Shown one piece after another: positions 53,210 to 63,858 of a stretch of DNA of 64,000 bases. A program made the translations under genes and the position numbers. Position 1 is the stretch's first letter. Each line of letters opens with the position of its first letter. Below the pieces are notes generated by a model. That model searched no databases and was not told the DNA's origin. It saw only the letters and a program-made list of their open reading frames with translations. Location of the stretch: NCBI GenBank assembly GCA_902777205.1, contig CACYSU010000003.1, positions 1 to 64,000 of the forward strand. The letters are read 5' to 3'. This DNA is from an uncultured Rhodospirillales bacterium. GTDB lineage: Bacteria > Pseudomonadota > Alphaproteobacteria > CAAGCB01 > CAG-977.

Positions 53210-53712
53210 TTTTTATATCACTTTGTAATGGTTTTAGGCTTTTTGCGAATGGCGATGTCAACGCGCAGACCGGAATCAAGGCGCGTTTCCAAAACATACA
53301 GATCGTTGTAGCGGAAATCGTCGTCTTCCGGCGATTCGGAAGCGGTATTGTCTTTGATAACCTTGACTTTTCCCGCTTTGGACACTTTGCGTACGCGCAG
53401 GGCTTTCACAACGTCGTCGGTCAGATATTTGCCGGATTTTTTCCACCGCATCACGCTTTGAACGCTGACGCCCAACGCTTTCGCCGCCGCCGTCATCGAC
53501 AGCCCCGACACCAGCAGGGTCATCGCCAGCCATTTTTCGTCCAAGCTGCGGACGCGGGACGTTTCGCGCGTGAACTGACAGCCGCATTCGGCGCATTTGT
53601 AACGCTGCTTTCCGCGCGCCTTGCCGTATTTCGTCGATTGTTCACATCCGCACTTGGGGCATTTCATCCGTTTTTTTCCTTCTTTAACCATTACAAGGTT
53701 ATAATAAAAAAA
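53210..53712. mobile_element. inverted-repeat-bounded unit around an InsA-like gene
   Basis: TTGTAATGGTT at 53223-53233 and its reverse complement at 53686-53696 form perfect 11-bp arms. The flanking T-rich bases also align (TTTTTAT-ATCAC against TTTTTATTATAAC), extending to about 25 bp with gaps. The unit of about 500 bp contains one zinc-ribbon/HTH gene and no catalytic transposase. It may be a reduced insertion sequence or a regulatory repeat pair. Confidence 0.45.
53218..53667 (-). CDS. IS1 InsA-like zinc-ribbon/helix-turn-helix protein
   Basis: A 149-residue protein. The N-terminus is a Cys4 zinc ribbon (MKCPKCGCEQ ... YKCAECGCQFTR), followed by an HTH (LLVSGLSMTAAAKALGVSVQ, then VMRWKK). 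This is the InsA or transposase N-terminal plan. The second half (YNDLYVLETRLDSGLRVDIAI) is short and has no DDE catalytic residues in order. ATG 53665-53667 is preceded by AAGGAAA; ATG 53691 is the alternative. It may be a relic of an insertion sequence or a domesticated DNA-binding protein, possibly regulating the efflux operon downstream. Confidence 0.7.
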   Translation of the reverse strand: MKCPKCGCEQSTKYGKARGKQRYKCAECGCQFTRETSRVRSLDEKWLAMTLLVSGLSMTAAAKALGVSVQSVMRWKKSGKYLTDDVVKALRVRKVSKAGKVKVIKDNTASESPEDDDFRYNDLYVLETRLDSGLRVDIAIRKKPKTITK

Positions 53713-53898
53713 CGCTGCCGACAACCGCTTTTCTCCCCTCGTTTTTGAAAATCCGATTCGTCAGTCCGTCATCGGGGTAGCTCCGGTTTCAATGATTAAC
53801 AACACCTGAGTGTTTTGCCGGTTTTGCATCCGGAAAGTTGTTTTCCGGTGCGGGGATCGAAAGGATGAGGCGGGGCGAGGGGAGGAAAAAGAGCATGA

Positions 53899-53935
53899 AA
53901 AAAACCGTCCTGAATGCAGGACGGTTTTTTTGAAG
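53899..53935. terminator. terminator downstream of rpmB
   Basis: AAACCGTCCTG-AATG-CAGGACGGTTT with flanking A and T runs. Confidence 0.88.
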
Positions 53936-53943
53936 AGAAGCGA

Positions 53944-54243
53944 TCAAGCTTTGACGGCCGCTTTTTCGGCGGAGCCTTTGATGCGTTTTTTCAAACGCTT
54001 GGCTTCGCAGGACAGCTTGCCGTTCGGCGTGGACAGCAGGAACGCGTCCAACCCGCCGTTGTGTTCGATCGTCCGCAAACCACGCGAGGACAGGCGCAAC
54101 GTCACGGTCGTTCCCAACGTTTCGCTCAGCAAAGAAACAACCTGCAGATTCGGCAAAAACCGACGGCGGGTTTTGTTGTTCGCATGGGAAACGTTATTGC
54201 CCGACTGGGCGCCTTTTCCTGTAATAATGCAACGTTTTGCCAT
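53944..54243 (-). CDS. rpmB: 50S ribosomal protein L28
   Basis: A 99-residue basic protein. The N-terminus [20 protein letters not shown] and the segment [13 protein letters not shown] are diagnostic of L28. The C-terminal basic helix ([12 protein letters not shown]) follows. It binds 23S rRNA late in 50S assembly. It is expressed from its own transcript ahead of a strong terminator. Confidence 0.96.
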   Translation of the reverse strand: MAKRCIITGKGAQSGNNVSHANNKTRRRFLPNLQVVSLLSETLGTTVTLRLSSRGLRTIEHNGGLDAFLLSTPNGKLSCEAKRLKKRIKGSAEKAAVKA

Positions 54244-54355
54244 AACACAATTCCTTTAAACGAAAAACCAGAGCCTTTCTTTTAGCTTTAAACGGCCGCG
54301 CCGTCAAGTCAAATCTGGTGTTTCTGAGTTAAAAAGTTCCGTTTCGCCGTTGATT

Positions 54356-55978
54356 TCAGCGTCCGCCGTTTGTTTTCAAAGCCGCCTGTCTGGCGATCGG
54401 GGAGGGGGCGGACGTTTTTGCGGCGGGCGCGTTCGCGTTTTGCGGCGCGGTCAGTGTCAGAAAATGCTTTTTGAAATCGACGGCCAGCTGTTCGGGGGTT
54501 TTCAACGGGCTGAGGATGATTATATCCTTGCGTTTGTCTGCGTGTCCCGATCCGGCGTTTTGCATAAAACCGAACGTGACCGGCGTCGTCAAATTGCACG
54601 CCGTCAGCTTTTGGGCGAAGTCGGCGTCCTGCATCAAAAGGCTTAACATCTTTTCCGCCGTTTCCGTCCGTTTGTTCAAAACGTTTTGGGAAATGGGCGA
54701 ACGCATGGCGTCCTCGTACCGCGCGTCGGGGCGGAAAAACACGGCTTTGCTGTAAAAATCGGGGTCTTTGTCGTATCCGTCGAACGAAAACATTTCACGG
54801 CCGTCGGCGCAATAAAAATGGTGCGCGGCGATTTTTCCGGCATCGCCGTTCATCGGAGCTGTGAAGGCTTTTTTCAAGCTGTCGGCCTTGTTTTTCGCCA
54901 GATACATCGCGCCGGCCATACCGTTCGCCCTGCGGCCGTCAAACACGCCGTAAGCGTTGCGGACGGACAGGTGTTCGCCGGCGGCCGGATGCTTTTTGCC
55001 GGTCAGCTTTTCGTACAGGCGGCCATACGCGTCCAGCGCCCGCATCGTGACGGAGGTGACATAGGCGAATTTTCCGGAACGGAGCGTTTTGGCAATCCGT
55101 TCATCCGGCAGTTGTCCGTCAATGCCCATGCCGACGGTGTGGGATTTGAACGCGGCGACGATGTCCAGCTTTTTGCCGGACAAGGCCTTGTCAATGAATT
55201 TGACGGCGGCTTCCTCGCGGCCTTTCCGCACGTTGTCGGCGAAATTTTCCGGATGCAGGAAACGCGGCGGATTTTCGATGTCCTTGTGATAGTCGCATTC
55301 ATAGTTGCGCGCCAGCTTGAAATTGACGGCATAGCCGCGCATTCCGGCCAAAACACATTCGCCTTCGCTTTTGCCGGCCGTTTTGGCGATGGCGTAGGAT
55401 CGCATTCCGCGGGCGTACATCCCCTGCGTCGATTCGCGGATGAACACGGCGTGCGTCTGCGGATTGTTGTTGCGGATCTCGAACATATACTGGCAGGACG
55501 CCATTTCGGCGGCCGATTCGTTCAAACGGTCGTCCAGAATGTCTTCGGCCAAAGACAGTCCGTTTTTATATTTATCGACGCCGTCGTGTTTGAATTGGTA
55601 TTGGTGCTGCAATTCGTGGACAAACGTTTTGGCTGTCCGGTATCCCGTTCCCATTTTTTTGGAAAGCATGATGCGTTTGCCGTTGCAGCTGCCGTAACAT
55701 CCGGCGCCGCTTTCAAACGCCAGCACGGGGCGGTCGGCAAGGGGCAGATCGCGAAGCTTTTTCAGCTGGGTCGGGCTTTCGATGACTTTGGACAGGATTT
55801 CGGCCAAATCGCGCTTTTCATCGGGCGTTCCCTCGACCGGCAGAAAATCGTCCCCGCCGTCGCCGAAACGCAGCACGCTTTGTTTGTCGTCGTCCGGATG
55901 CTTTTCGACGCGCACTTTGTCCGTCGGCTGAAAAGCCCCTTTGAAATCCGCGCTGAATATCCGGTTTAAAAAACTCAT
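54356..55978 (-). CDS. large putative zinc metallopeptidase with HExxH motif
   Basis: A 540-residue soluble protein with no signal peptide. FVHELQHQYQF places an HExxH motif at residues 121-125, and an acidic candidate third-ligand stretch lies 30 residues on (LAEDILDDRLNESAAEMASCQ). The arrangement matches the 323-residue protein at 5166-6137, so they are distant paralogues. The C-terminal 300 residues are unfamiliar. The end is Ala/Pro-rich. Substrate is unknown. It lies between rpmB and groEL, and is probably monocistronic. Confidence 0.68.
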   Translation of the reverse strand: MSFLNRIFSADFKGAFQPTDKVRVEKHPDDDKQSVLRFGDGGDDFLPVEGTPDEKRDLAEILSKVIESPTQLKKLRDLPLADRPVLAFESGAGCYGSCNGKRIMLSKKMGTGYRTAKTFVHELQHQYQFKHDGVDKYKNGLSLAEDILDDRLNESAAEMASCQYMFEIRNNNPQTHAVFIRESTQGMYARGMRSYAIAKTAGKSEGECVLAGMRGYAVNFKLARNYECDYHKDIENPPRFLHPENFADNVRKGREEAAVKFIDKALSGKKLDIVAAFKSHTVGMGIDGQLPDERIAKTLRSGKFAYVTSVTMRALDAYGRLYEKLTGKKHPAAGEHLSVRNAYGVFDGRRANGMAGAMYLAKNKADSLKKAFTAPMNGDAGKIAAHHFYCADGREMFSFDGYDKDPDFYSKAVFFRPDARYEDAMRSPISQNVLNKRTETAEKMLSLLMQDADFAQKLTACNLTTPVTFGFMQNAGSGHADKRKDIIILSPLKTPEQLAVDFKKHFLTLTAPQNANAPAAKTSAPSPIARQAALKTNGGR

Positions 55979-56039
55979 CCGTCGCCCCGTCCATTTTTTT
56001 GTCTAAAATCATTGTAGCAGAAAGGAAAAAAGCCGCAAT

Positions 56040-56072
56040 AAAAAAAGAGCCCCTTTCGAGGCTCTTTTTCCA
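56040..56072 (-). terminator. terminator after groEL
   Basis: AAAGAGCC-CCTTTCGA-GGCTCTTT with T/A runs on each side. Confidence 0.85.
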
Positions 56073-56095
56073 TTGGTTCGGAAACGTCCGGACGA

Positions 56096-57805
<1,710 letters not shown>

Positions 57806-58093
57806 TTATTCCAAAATGCCCAGAACGTCGGCTTCTTTCATGATCAACAGTTCTTCGCCGTCGATTTTGACTTCGGTTCCGGACCATTTGCCGAACAAAA
57901 CCTGATCGCCGACTTTCAGCGTCATGGGGATCGTTTTGCCCTGTTCGTCGCGTCCGCCCGTTCCGACGGCGATGACTTCGCCCTTGGACGGCTTTTCCTT
58001 CGCGGTGTCGGGAATGATGATGCCGCCGGCGGTTTTCGTGTCTTCCGCGGTGCGTTTAACCAGAATGCGGTCGAATAACGGTTTGAATTTCAT
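57806..58093 (-). CDS. groS: co-chaperonin GroES
   Basis: A 95-residue Gro[14 protein letters not shown] at the start, the mobile loop [19 protein letters not shown] and the C-terminal DVLGILE are typical. ATG 58091-58093 matches the family start; the open frame extends far upstream without homology. It lies 51 bases before groEL. Confidence 0.97.
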   Translation of the reverse strand: MKFKPLFDRILVKRTAEDTKTAGGIIIPDTAKEKPSKGEVIAVGTGGRDEQGKTIPMTLKVGDQVLFGKWSGTEVKIDGEELLIMKEADVLGILE

Positions 58094-58143
58094 GATAAAA
58101 CCCTTTTGAAAAGTAAAAACCATAGTCGAGGCGAACGGATGTT

Positions 58144-58170
58144 TTGGCACTCCCGCCCGTCGAGTGCTAA
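58144..58170. promoter_or_regulatory. CIRCE element (HrcA operator) of groESL
   Basis: TTGGCACTC-N9-GAGTGCTAA differs from the CIRCE consensus (TTAGCACTC-N9-GAGTGCTAA) at one position, about 50 bp upstream of groES. Confidence 0.95.
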
Positions 58171-58230
58171 CAAGATAGGATCGCGGATTCCGGTTGTCAA
58201 GAGGGGCGGCGCAATTTTTAACGCGGATAT

Positions 58231-58258
58231 GAAAAAAGCCCCGAAATCGGGGCTTTTT
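58231..58258 (-). terminator. terminator after the 198-residue protein gene
   Basis: AAAAGCCCCGA-AA-TCGGGGCTTTT with flanking A/T runs. Confidence 0.85.
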
Positions 58259-58275
58259 GAAAAGATCGAACCGGA

Positions 58276-58872
58276 TCAGCGGCCGTACATTCCGCGGCCG
58301 GGGAAATACGCGCCGTTGATGATCGCCTGCTGCACCATTTTCTGATTTTCCTTTTTCATCAGGTTGGATTCCAGCTTTTTCAACGCGGTCTGCGCGTGTT
58401 TCAAATCGACATAGTCGCGGGTCGAAAACAGTTCCTTGGGCGTCTGCGGCGCGCCGATCGTCGCGGCGGCTGTTTTGGACGCGATATAGGCCATGCCCGC
58501 GCCGGCGACGCAATGGCTCAAATCGGGGTCGATCGTCGCGGCGACGACCATGGCGGCGGCGATGATGCCCAGCTTCGTCGTCGTTTCGCGCGAATGTTCG
58601 CCGGCTTTGACGTTGCCGTAATAGGCCAGCTTGTCCTTGATGCCGAAACCTTTCATTTCCTTTTCGACTTCCTTGCGTTTTGCGTAAACGTCGTCGGCTT
58701 TGATGTCGTCCCATTCCGAACGTTTGGCATAATCGGACAGCGTTTTGTGCGATTCGATGATCGTGTCCAGACGCGTCATCGACACGGCGTTCGTCAGGTA
58801 TTTGTTCAGCAGGGCGGCGGATTTGGATGTTTTTTCCGCGGTTTCAGATTTGTTTTCCAAGCTTAAAGCCAT
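58276..58872 (-). CDS. unknown 198-residue helical protein
   Basis: ATG 58870-58872 has a strong GGAGG site. The protein is mainly helical. A Lys/Glu-rich segment ([19 protein letters not shown]) precedes a hydrophobic stretch of roughly residues 105-140 ([15 protein letters not shown] ... [19 protein letters not shown]), possibly two short membrane helices. The C-terminus is a basic helix ending [14 protein letters not shown] do not recognise the family. It may be an inner-membrane protein, monocistronic between groESL and mlaC. Confidence 0.72.
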   Translation of the reverse strand: MALSLENKSETAEKTSKSAALLNKYLTNAVSMTRLDTIIESHKTLSDYAKRSEWDDIKADDVYAKRKEVEKEMKGFGIKDKLAYYGNVKAGEHSRETTTKLGIIAAAMVVAATIDPDLSHCVAGAGMAYIASKTAAATIGAPQTPKELFSTRDYVDLKHAQTALKKLESNLMKKENQKMVQQAIINGAYFPGRGMYGR

Positions 58873-58949
58873 AGTGACCTCCGAATCATTTTTTAGTGAT
58901 AATGATGATAGTCTTTTTGAAAATTTTGTCAATAATTTTCAGAAACGTT

Positions 58950-59666
58950 CTAAGGCGCGGCCGGTTTCGGTTTCGCGGCGGCTTTCGCCATATCTTCGGC
59001 GGCGCGGTACCGGCGGTTGATTTTGCCGCGCATGGAATCGATCAGTTTTTCCGCGTCCATGGCGGCGGTTTGATATTCCTTTTCCAAATGCGACCGCAGG
59101 AACATCAGGACGCTTTGTCCGACAACCTTGACATCGCGGATGTAAAAACCGGCCGGCGTTTCGCGCAGGGCGAACATCAGCTCCAACGTGTTTTCATCCG
59201 GTTTCGCCGTGTCGGCGGCGTTTTTGCCGTCGGCGGCGGGCAACTGAAACTTGCCGTTCGTGGCCACGGCGACCTTCAACAGGATGTCGCGGCCGGACGG
59301 TTTTTTGTCGGTGACTTTCAGTTTCGCGTCGCTCAGATCCCAGGATGTCGTTCCGTACATGACGACGAAATAGTCGAAGAACAGGAATTTCAGATCGGCC
59401 TGCTGCTTCGGCGTCAATTCGCGCCAATACCGCCCCATGGCCAGACGCGGCATTTCGTTTTGGTCGAACACTTCGGCGGCCAGACGGCGCAGCCCGACGT
59501 AACGGGGCTTTGTTTCCTTTTCGGATAAAACGCGGATCAGCCGGTATCCCCGATCAATCAGCCAGCTTTCGGGCGACGGCGCGGCGGCCGTTTGCGCGCG
59601 CGCGGCGGGGCACAGCGGCAACGCCGCCAGCAGGAAAATCACGATTTTTTTCAAATTCTTCATCAT
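58950..59666 (-). CDS. mlaC: MlaC-like periplasmic phospholipid-binding protein
   Basis: A 238-residue exported protein with a signal peptide ending PAARA. The core EMPRLAMGRYWRELTPKQQADL and FLFFDYFVVMYGTTSWDL is typical of MlaC/Ttg2D, which shuttles phospholipids between outer and inner membranes. A later stretch (FYIRDVKVVGQSVLMFLRSHLEK) closes the domain. The C-terminus is Ala/Lys/Pro-rich. No other mla gene is near. ABC-transport toluene-tolerance naming applies to the same family. Confidence 0.88.
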   Translation of the reverse strand: MMKNLKKIVIFLLAALPLCPAARAQTAAAPSPESWLIDRGYRLIRVLSEKETKPRYVGLRRLAAEVFDQNEMPRLAMGRYWRELTPKQQADLKFLFFDYFVVMYGTTSWDLSDAKLKVTDKKPSGRDILLKVAVATNGKFQLPAADGKNAADTAKPDENTLELMFALRETPAGFYIRDVKVVGQSVLMFLRSHLEKEYQTAAMDAEKLIDSMRGKINRRYRAAEDMAKAAAKPKPAAP

Positions 59667-59766
59667 TATCGTTGCCGCATCAAAAGCCGTTAGTCCTTAA
59701 AAACACTATACACGACTTTGCCTTTTCGGGTATATTAAAAACGTTCGCCGCTTTTCAAATTTATGG

Positions 59767-60801
59767 ATGACACGGATGCCGATGCGCTTGATTTGTTTGT
59801 TTTTTATCGCTTTTCTGTCCTTTTTTCAAACCGTTCCGGCGCGGGCGGGAACGACGCTGAACCGGATAAAGCAAACGGGGGTCGTGCGCTGCGGGGCGCG
59901 GACGGCAGCCGATGCCTACGCCTATCGCGCGGACGGGGAATGGCGCGGCATCGACGTTGAAATCTGCCGCCTGATCGCGTCGGCGGTTCTGGGACGCGAA
60001 GAGGCGGTCGCGATCGTTCCCGTCAACCGCGAAGAGGGGATCGCTTTGCTGCGCGACGGCAAAATCGACGTTTTGAACGCCGCGACGCCGATCACGATGC
60101 GCAACGATTTGGAAACGGACGCCGCTTTTCCCGCCGTGTTTTACTATTCCGCGCTGGCGTTCATCGGGCATTACAAACCCGACGCCGCGTCGATGAAGGA
60201 TTGGCAGGGGGCGAAAGTGTGCGTTGAAAACACGCCGTTTCTGACGCAAAACCTGCAGGATTACAACACTCGCCACGGGTTGGAACTGCGGGTGATGAAA
60301 ACGCCGACCCTGACCCGCGCGAAGGAGTTGCTGTATCTGAAACGGTGCGATTTGGTGTTCGCGCGTTTGGAAACGCTTCATTCGGATTACTTTAAAAACG
60401 CGCCGGACGGCGTCGATCTGGCCGTTTTGCCGGAAATCGTGCGCACCTATCCGGCCGGTCCCGTCATCCGCGACGACGACAGGGAGCTTTTCAAGCTGGT
60501 GCGCTGGCTGGTTCACGGCGTCGTCAAGGCGGAGGAAAAGGGCGTGTCATCCCAAACGATCGAGGATTTCCAAAACACGGACGATCCGGAAATCCAAAAC
60601 CTGCTGGATAAAAACAAAGCGACGGCGGCCAAGCTGGGCGTGGATGAAAACTGGCTGTACCGCGCGTTGTCCGAACGGGGGAATTACGGCGAAATCTACC
60701 GTCGCGGGCTGGGGGACAGGTCGGTTTTGAAACTGAACCGGTCGGCCAACAGATTGAAACGGGACGGCGGGCTGATCGGGTCGCCCGACTTTGAAAAATA
60801 G
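59767..60801 (+). CDS. periplasmic amino-acid-binding protein (ABC transporter)
   Basis: A 344-residue solute-binding protein with a signal peptide (LICLFFIAFLSFFQT ... PARAG). The type II binding fold is visible in LNRIKQTGVVRCGAR, GIDVEICRLIASAVLG, DVLNAATPITMRN and GAKVCVENTPF. It resembles the AapJ/general L-amino-acid group. ATG 59767 is the first start; ATGs at 59776 and 59782 give almost the same signal. No permease or ATPase gene is adjacent, so it works with components encoded elsewhere. It overlaps no other gene and is 10 bases before the next. Confidence 0.85.
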   Translation: MTRMPMRLICLFFIAFLSFFQTVPARAGTTLNRIKQTGVVRCGARTAADAYAYRADGEWRGIDVEICRLIASAVLGREEAVAIVPVNREEGIALLRDGKIDVLNAATPITMRNDLETDAAFPAVFYYSALAFIGHYKPDAASMKDWQGAKVCVENTPFLTQNLQDYNTRHGLELRVMKTPTLTRAKELLYLKRCDLVFARLETLHSDYFKNAPDGVDLAVLPEIVRTYPAGPVIRDDDRELFKLVRWLVHGVVKAEEKGVSSQTIEDFQNTDDPEIQNLLDKNKATAAKLGVDENWLYRALSERGNYGEIYRRGLGDRSVLKLNRSANRLKRDGGLIGSPDFEK

Positions 60802-60811
60802 GGGAAGAAAA

Positions 60812-62482
60812 ATGAAAAAAACGGTTCTTTTGGCTTTGTCGTCTTTGCTTTGTTCAACCGCGTTCGCCGCGGACATTCCGGCGCAATCGAAAATTTCCGC
60901 CGTGACCGTGTTTCCCGACCGCGCCGACGTTTCCCGTTCGGGGACGGCGCAGATTCCGGCCGGAAAGCATACGCTGGTGTTCGACAGCCTGCCGTTCGGG
61001 CTGATGACGGATTCGCTGCGCGTTTCGGGCAAAGGCGCGTTCACGATCGGGTCGGTGGAAACGAAAATCGTTTACACGTCCGAACCGGTCGCCGCGCAGG
61101 AAAAGGCCGTTCAGGAAAAAATCGCCGCCCTGCGCGACGAACGCCGGTTCATCGAATCGCAGATCAAGGCCGCCGACACGGGCAAGGCTTTTCTGGAAAA
61201 CCTGACGCGGGCGGACGTGACGCCGCGCGCGAACGAAGACCGCCAAACACCCGCGCCCGCCGTGTGGAAAACCGCGTGGCAGACGATTCAAAACGGGATG
61301 AACGCGCTGGGGCGGGAATCCATCGAACATCAGATCAAGCTGCGTTCGATCGACGCGGAAACGGCCGCGCTGCAAAATCAGCTGCGGATGATCGCGACGG
61401 GGCGCAAAAGCTACAAGCAGGTGCGCGTCAACGTCGAAGCGTCCGCGCCCGTCAAGGCCGGCGTCGTTTTGCAATACCGCATTTCCGGCGCGCGCTGGAA
61501 TCCGCTGTACGAAGCGCGGCTGAACTCCGATTCCGAAACGGTCGATCTCGTCCAATACGGCAACATTTCCCAAAACACGGGCGAGGATTGGGACAACGTC
61601 GCGCTGACGCTGTCCACCGCGCGGCCGTCGGCGACGATGCGTCCGTCCGTGCCGGACACGGTCTGGCTGGATCTGGAACGTTCCGAACCCGTCGTGTATA
61701 AAACGCGGTCGGCGCGCGTCGCGTCGTCGAAAATGATGATGGCGTCGAACTTCGCCGTCGCGGACGAAATGGCGGCGTTGGGCGCGGCCATGCCGGAATC
61801 CGCGGTCGCGGAGGATGTTGACGCGGGGTTTGTCGGCGCGGCGGCCGTCGGCACGGAATTTTCCGGCGTTTACGCGATCAAAGGGACATCCAACGTGCCG
61901 TCCGACGGGGCGCAGTACCGGTTCAACATCGGCGCGTACAACGCCAAAGCGGAAATCAGGGCGGAAACCTATCCGGCGTCGGACGCGTCGGCGTACCTGA
62001 TCGCGACGCTGGTGTACAAAGGCGAGCTGCCTTTGCTGGCGGGGGACGCGGCGCTGTTCCGCGACGGGGCGTTCATCGGCAATTCGCAGCTGGACTTTCT
62101 GCGGCCGGACGAAAAGCTGCATCTGGCGTTCGGGCAGGATGAAAAGATCCGCGTGACATATACGTCCTTGGGCGGGAAAACAAAGGAAAGCGGCGTTTTG
62201 TCAAAGGATAACACGAAAGAAAGCCTGTCAAAGGCCGCCGTTCAAAACCTGCACCGCCGGCCGATCAAAATCGCCGTGTACGAACCGCTGCCCGTTTCCC
62301 GCAGCGGCGACGTGACGGTCAAAATCGTCAAGGATGCGACGACGCCGGATTACACGGTCGCCCCGAACGACAAAGTCGGTCTGGTGAAATGGGAAAGCAT
62401 TTATCAGCCGCGTGAAAAACGGGAAATCAACTACGGGTACGCGGTCACTTGGCCGAAAGACGGACGCCTGACGGGTATGTGA
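60812..62482 (+). CDS. DUF4139/mucoidy-inhibitor-A-like exported protein
   Basis: A 556-residue protein with a signal peptide (LLALSSLLCSTAFAA). An N-terminal domain (SKISAVTVFPDRADVSRSG) is followed by a coiled-coil region (AVQEKIAALRDERRFIESQI), then a strand-rich domain (GVVLQYRISGARWNPLYEARL) of the DUF4139 type. Related proteins are called MuiA-like, with no firm function. ATG 60812 follows GGGGAAGAAAA. Its C-terminus INYGYAVTWPKDG matches the expected end. Probably co-transcribed with the solute-binding protein. Confidence 0.82.
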   Translation: MKKTVLLALSSLLCSTAFAADIPAQSKISAVTVFPDRADVSRSGTAQIPAGKHTLVFDSLPFGLMTDSLRVSGKGAFTIGSVETKIVYTSEPVAAQEKAVQEKIAALRDERRFIESQIKAADTGKAFLENLTRADVTPRANEDRQTPAPAVWKTAWQTIQNGMNALGRESIEHQIKLRSIDAETAALQNQLRMIATGRKSYKQVRVNVEASAPVKAGVVLQYRISGARWNPLYEARLNSDSETVDLVQYGNISQNTGEDWDNVALTLSTARPSATMRPSVPDTVWLDLERSEPVVYKTRSARVASSKMMMASNFAVADEMAALGAAMPESAVAEDVDAGFVGAAAVGTEFSGVYAIKGTSNVPSDGAQYRFNIGAYNAKAEIRAETYPASDASAYLIATLVYKGELPLLAGDAALFRDGAFIGNSQLDFLRPDEKLHLAFGQDEKIRVTYTSLGGKTKESGVLSKDNTKESLSKAAVQNLHRRPIKIAVYEPLPVSRSGDVTVKIVKDATTPDYTVAPNDKVGLVKWESIYQPREKREINYGYAVTWPKDGRLTGM

Positions 62483-62563
62483 TCCGGATCCGGCGGCCGT
62501 TCGTCCTTTATTTTGCCGCGCTGACGGGCGTTTTCGCGCTGTTCGCCGCGACATCGGCCGTTA

Positions 62564-63055
62564 TTAAAACAAAGGCAGCGTGTTGTTGTAATAAATGACA
62601 TCCAGCTTTTCATCCGGACTGATCGGTTCGTAAAACCGCGCCAGTTCGTCGAAAGTGGATGCGTCGATGTACAAAGCGTCCGCGTCCGTTTTCGACCGGT
62701 TCAAAACGCGCTGTTTCGCCGTTTCCATATCACATTCGATTTGGTGGAATTGGATCGAATCGCAAAAATGGCGGATGCGTTCGACGGCGGCCGCCCGGCT
62801 TTTGCGCGACCAGAAACCGCGGTCGAAAATGACGTTGCCGCCGGCGCAGACGATGCGTTCGCCCAGTTTCCATGTGAACGCGGTCACTTTGTCGTGCGCC
62901 GCGCTGAATTCCGGTTCCGGCAGGTCGCGGCCGAACAGTTCGCGGATGAATTCGTCGTCGTTCAGGATGACGGCGCCGTATTGCGCGGCCAGCCGGCGGG
63001 CGATCGTCGATTTGCCGAACCCCATATACCCGCAAAGCAGATGCACGGTCGCCAT
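62564..63055 (-). CDS. P-loop kinase-like ATP-binding protein
   Basis: A 163-residue cytoplasmic protein. The P-loop is CGYMGFGKSTIARRLA, followed by a possible substrate segment (ILNDDEFIRELFGRD) and an Arg-rich lid (RGFWSRKSRAAAVERI, RVLNRSKTDAD). The size and plan fit a small nucleotide or aminoglycoside-like kinase or an AAA/zeta-type protein of uncertain substrate. ATG 63053-63055 is preferred; the frame upstream is not conserved. It lies two bases after the small membrane protein gene and is probably co-transcribed with it. Confidence 0.78.
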   Translation of the reverse strand: MATVHLLCGYMGFGKSTIARRLAAQYGAVILNDDEFIRELFGRDLPEPEFSAAHDKVTAFTWKLGERIVCAGGNVIFDRGFWSRKSRAAAVERIRHFCDSIQFHQIECDMETAKQRVLNRSKTDADALYIDASTFDELARFYEPISPDEKLDVIYYNNTLPLF

Positions 63056-63057
63056 TT

Positions 63058-63267
63058 TTATCGTCCGATGTTTTTGATCGAACGGAACACGCCGTCCACC
63101 CATCCTTTTGTTCCGCCGATGTCCGCGAAATACAAAACGGCGATCAGGATCGCCAGCCACCAGAAATACAATTTGACGACGGTGAACGTTTCCATGACGA
63201 ACCGGACGATTCCCTTGAACAGGGCGGGCAGCATTTCATGAAACAGGTAGTTCAGGTATTTTTTCAT
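63058..63267 (-). CDS. small single-pass membrane protein
   Basis: A 69-residue protein with AGAGGA upstream of ATG 63265-63267. An amphipathic N-terminal helix (YLNYLFHEMLPALFKG) is followed by one strong membrane helix (VVKLYFWWLAILIAVLYFA) and a short basic end. No family recognised. Coupled to the kinase-like gene. Confidence 0.72.
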   Translation of the reverse strand: MKKYLNYLFHEMLPALFKGIVRFVMETFTVVKLYFWWLAILIAVLYFADIGGTKGWVDGVFRSIKNIGR

Positions 63268-63384
63268 CGAATCCTCTGTCAAAGCGAAAAAAAATCAGCT
63301 CCGGTCGTCCAGAGCTGATTTTCAAGAAGTAATACCGGATGTGGCAATGAGTGCCTGTTTGGTTTCAGGGGACATCCGTCCCCG

Positions 63385-63642
63385 TCACTCACTGTTATCG
63401 GGAGTGCTGTCGGGAACAACGCTCGGGTTGCTTCCCGAACCGCCCGAGATACCGGATGTCTTCCCCGCTATGTTGCCTTTGAACGAGGTGCTCAGCGTTT
63501 TGCCGCGCCCCAGTTTAACGGCTTTGGCGATAACGATGGACGACGAATCGTCCAAAGTTCCGGAGGGAAGAGCCGCCGCATTTGCGCTGTGGCTGGCGGC
63601 CAACAGGCAGATACCGGCTAAAATCAGACCTGATTTTTTCAT
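63385..63642 (-). CDS. small exported Ser/Gly-rich protein
   Basis: An 85-residue precursor with AGGAGG before ATG 63640-63642. A signal peptide (KKSGLILAGICLLAASHSANA) ends after an AxA site. The mature part is short: SGTLDDSSSIVIAKAVKLGRGK, a Ser/Gly-rich stretch and SVVPDSTPDNSE. It is not recognised; it could be a secreted or periplasmic peptide. Confidence 0.68.
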   Translation of the reverse strand: MKKSGLILAGICLLAASHSANAAALPSGTLDDSSSIVIAKAVKLGRGKTLSTSFKGNIAGKTSGISGGSGSNPSVVPDSTPDNSE

Positions 63643-63734
63643 CTGTATCCTCCTTAGCGATGAAAGACGGAAAAATTCCGCTTTCATTCCCATTTTGTCA
63701 GGATTTAGCGAAAAAGGCAAGCGGATACGGATAA

Positions 63735-63760
63735 AAAAAGACGGTGAAAACACCGTCTTT
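63735..63760 (-). terminator. terminator downstream of tRNA-Met
   Basis: On the minus strand AAAGACGGTG-TTTT-CACCGTCTTT followed by more T residues, just past the tRNA 3' end. Confidence 0.85.
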
Positions 63761-63764
63761 GAAC

Positions 63765-63841
63765 TGGTAGCGGAGGGGGGACTCGAACCCTCGACACGCG
63801 GATTATGATTCCGCTGCTCTAACCAACTGAGCTACTCCGCC
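63765..63841 (-). tRNA. tRNA-Met (CAT), elongator
   Basis: 77 nt: acceptor GGCGGAG/CTCCGCT with a G1:U72 wobble, anticodon arm GCGGA-ATCATAA-TCCGC giving CAT, T arm with GGTTCGAGTCC, A discriminator and CCA. It closely resembles other alphaproteobacterial elongator tRNA-Met. A tRNA-Ile read as CAT is less likely. Confidence 0.9.
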
Positions 63842-63858
63842 ATCAAACGAGGAGTCTT

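Noticed and set aside
53218-53667. Complete IS1-type transposase
   Set aside because: There is a zinc ribbon and HTH, but no DDE/DEDD catalytic domain or frameshifted second gene.
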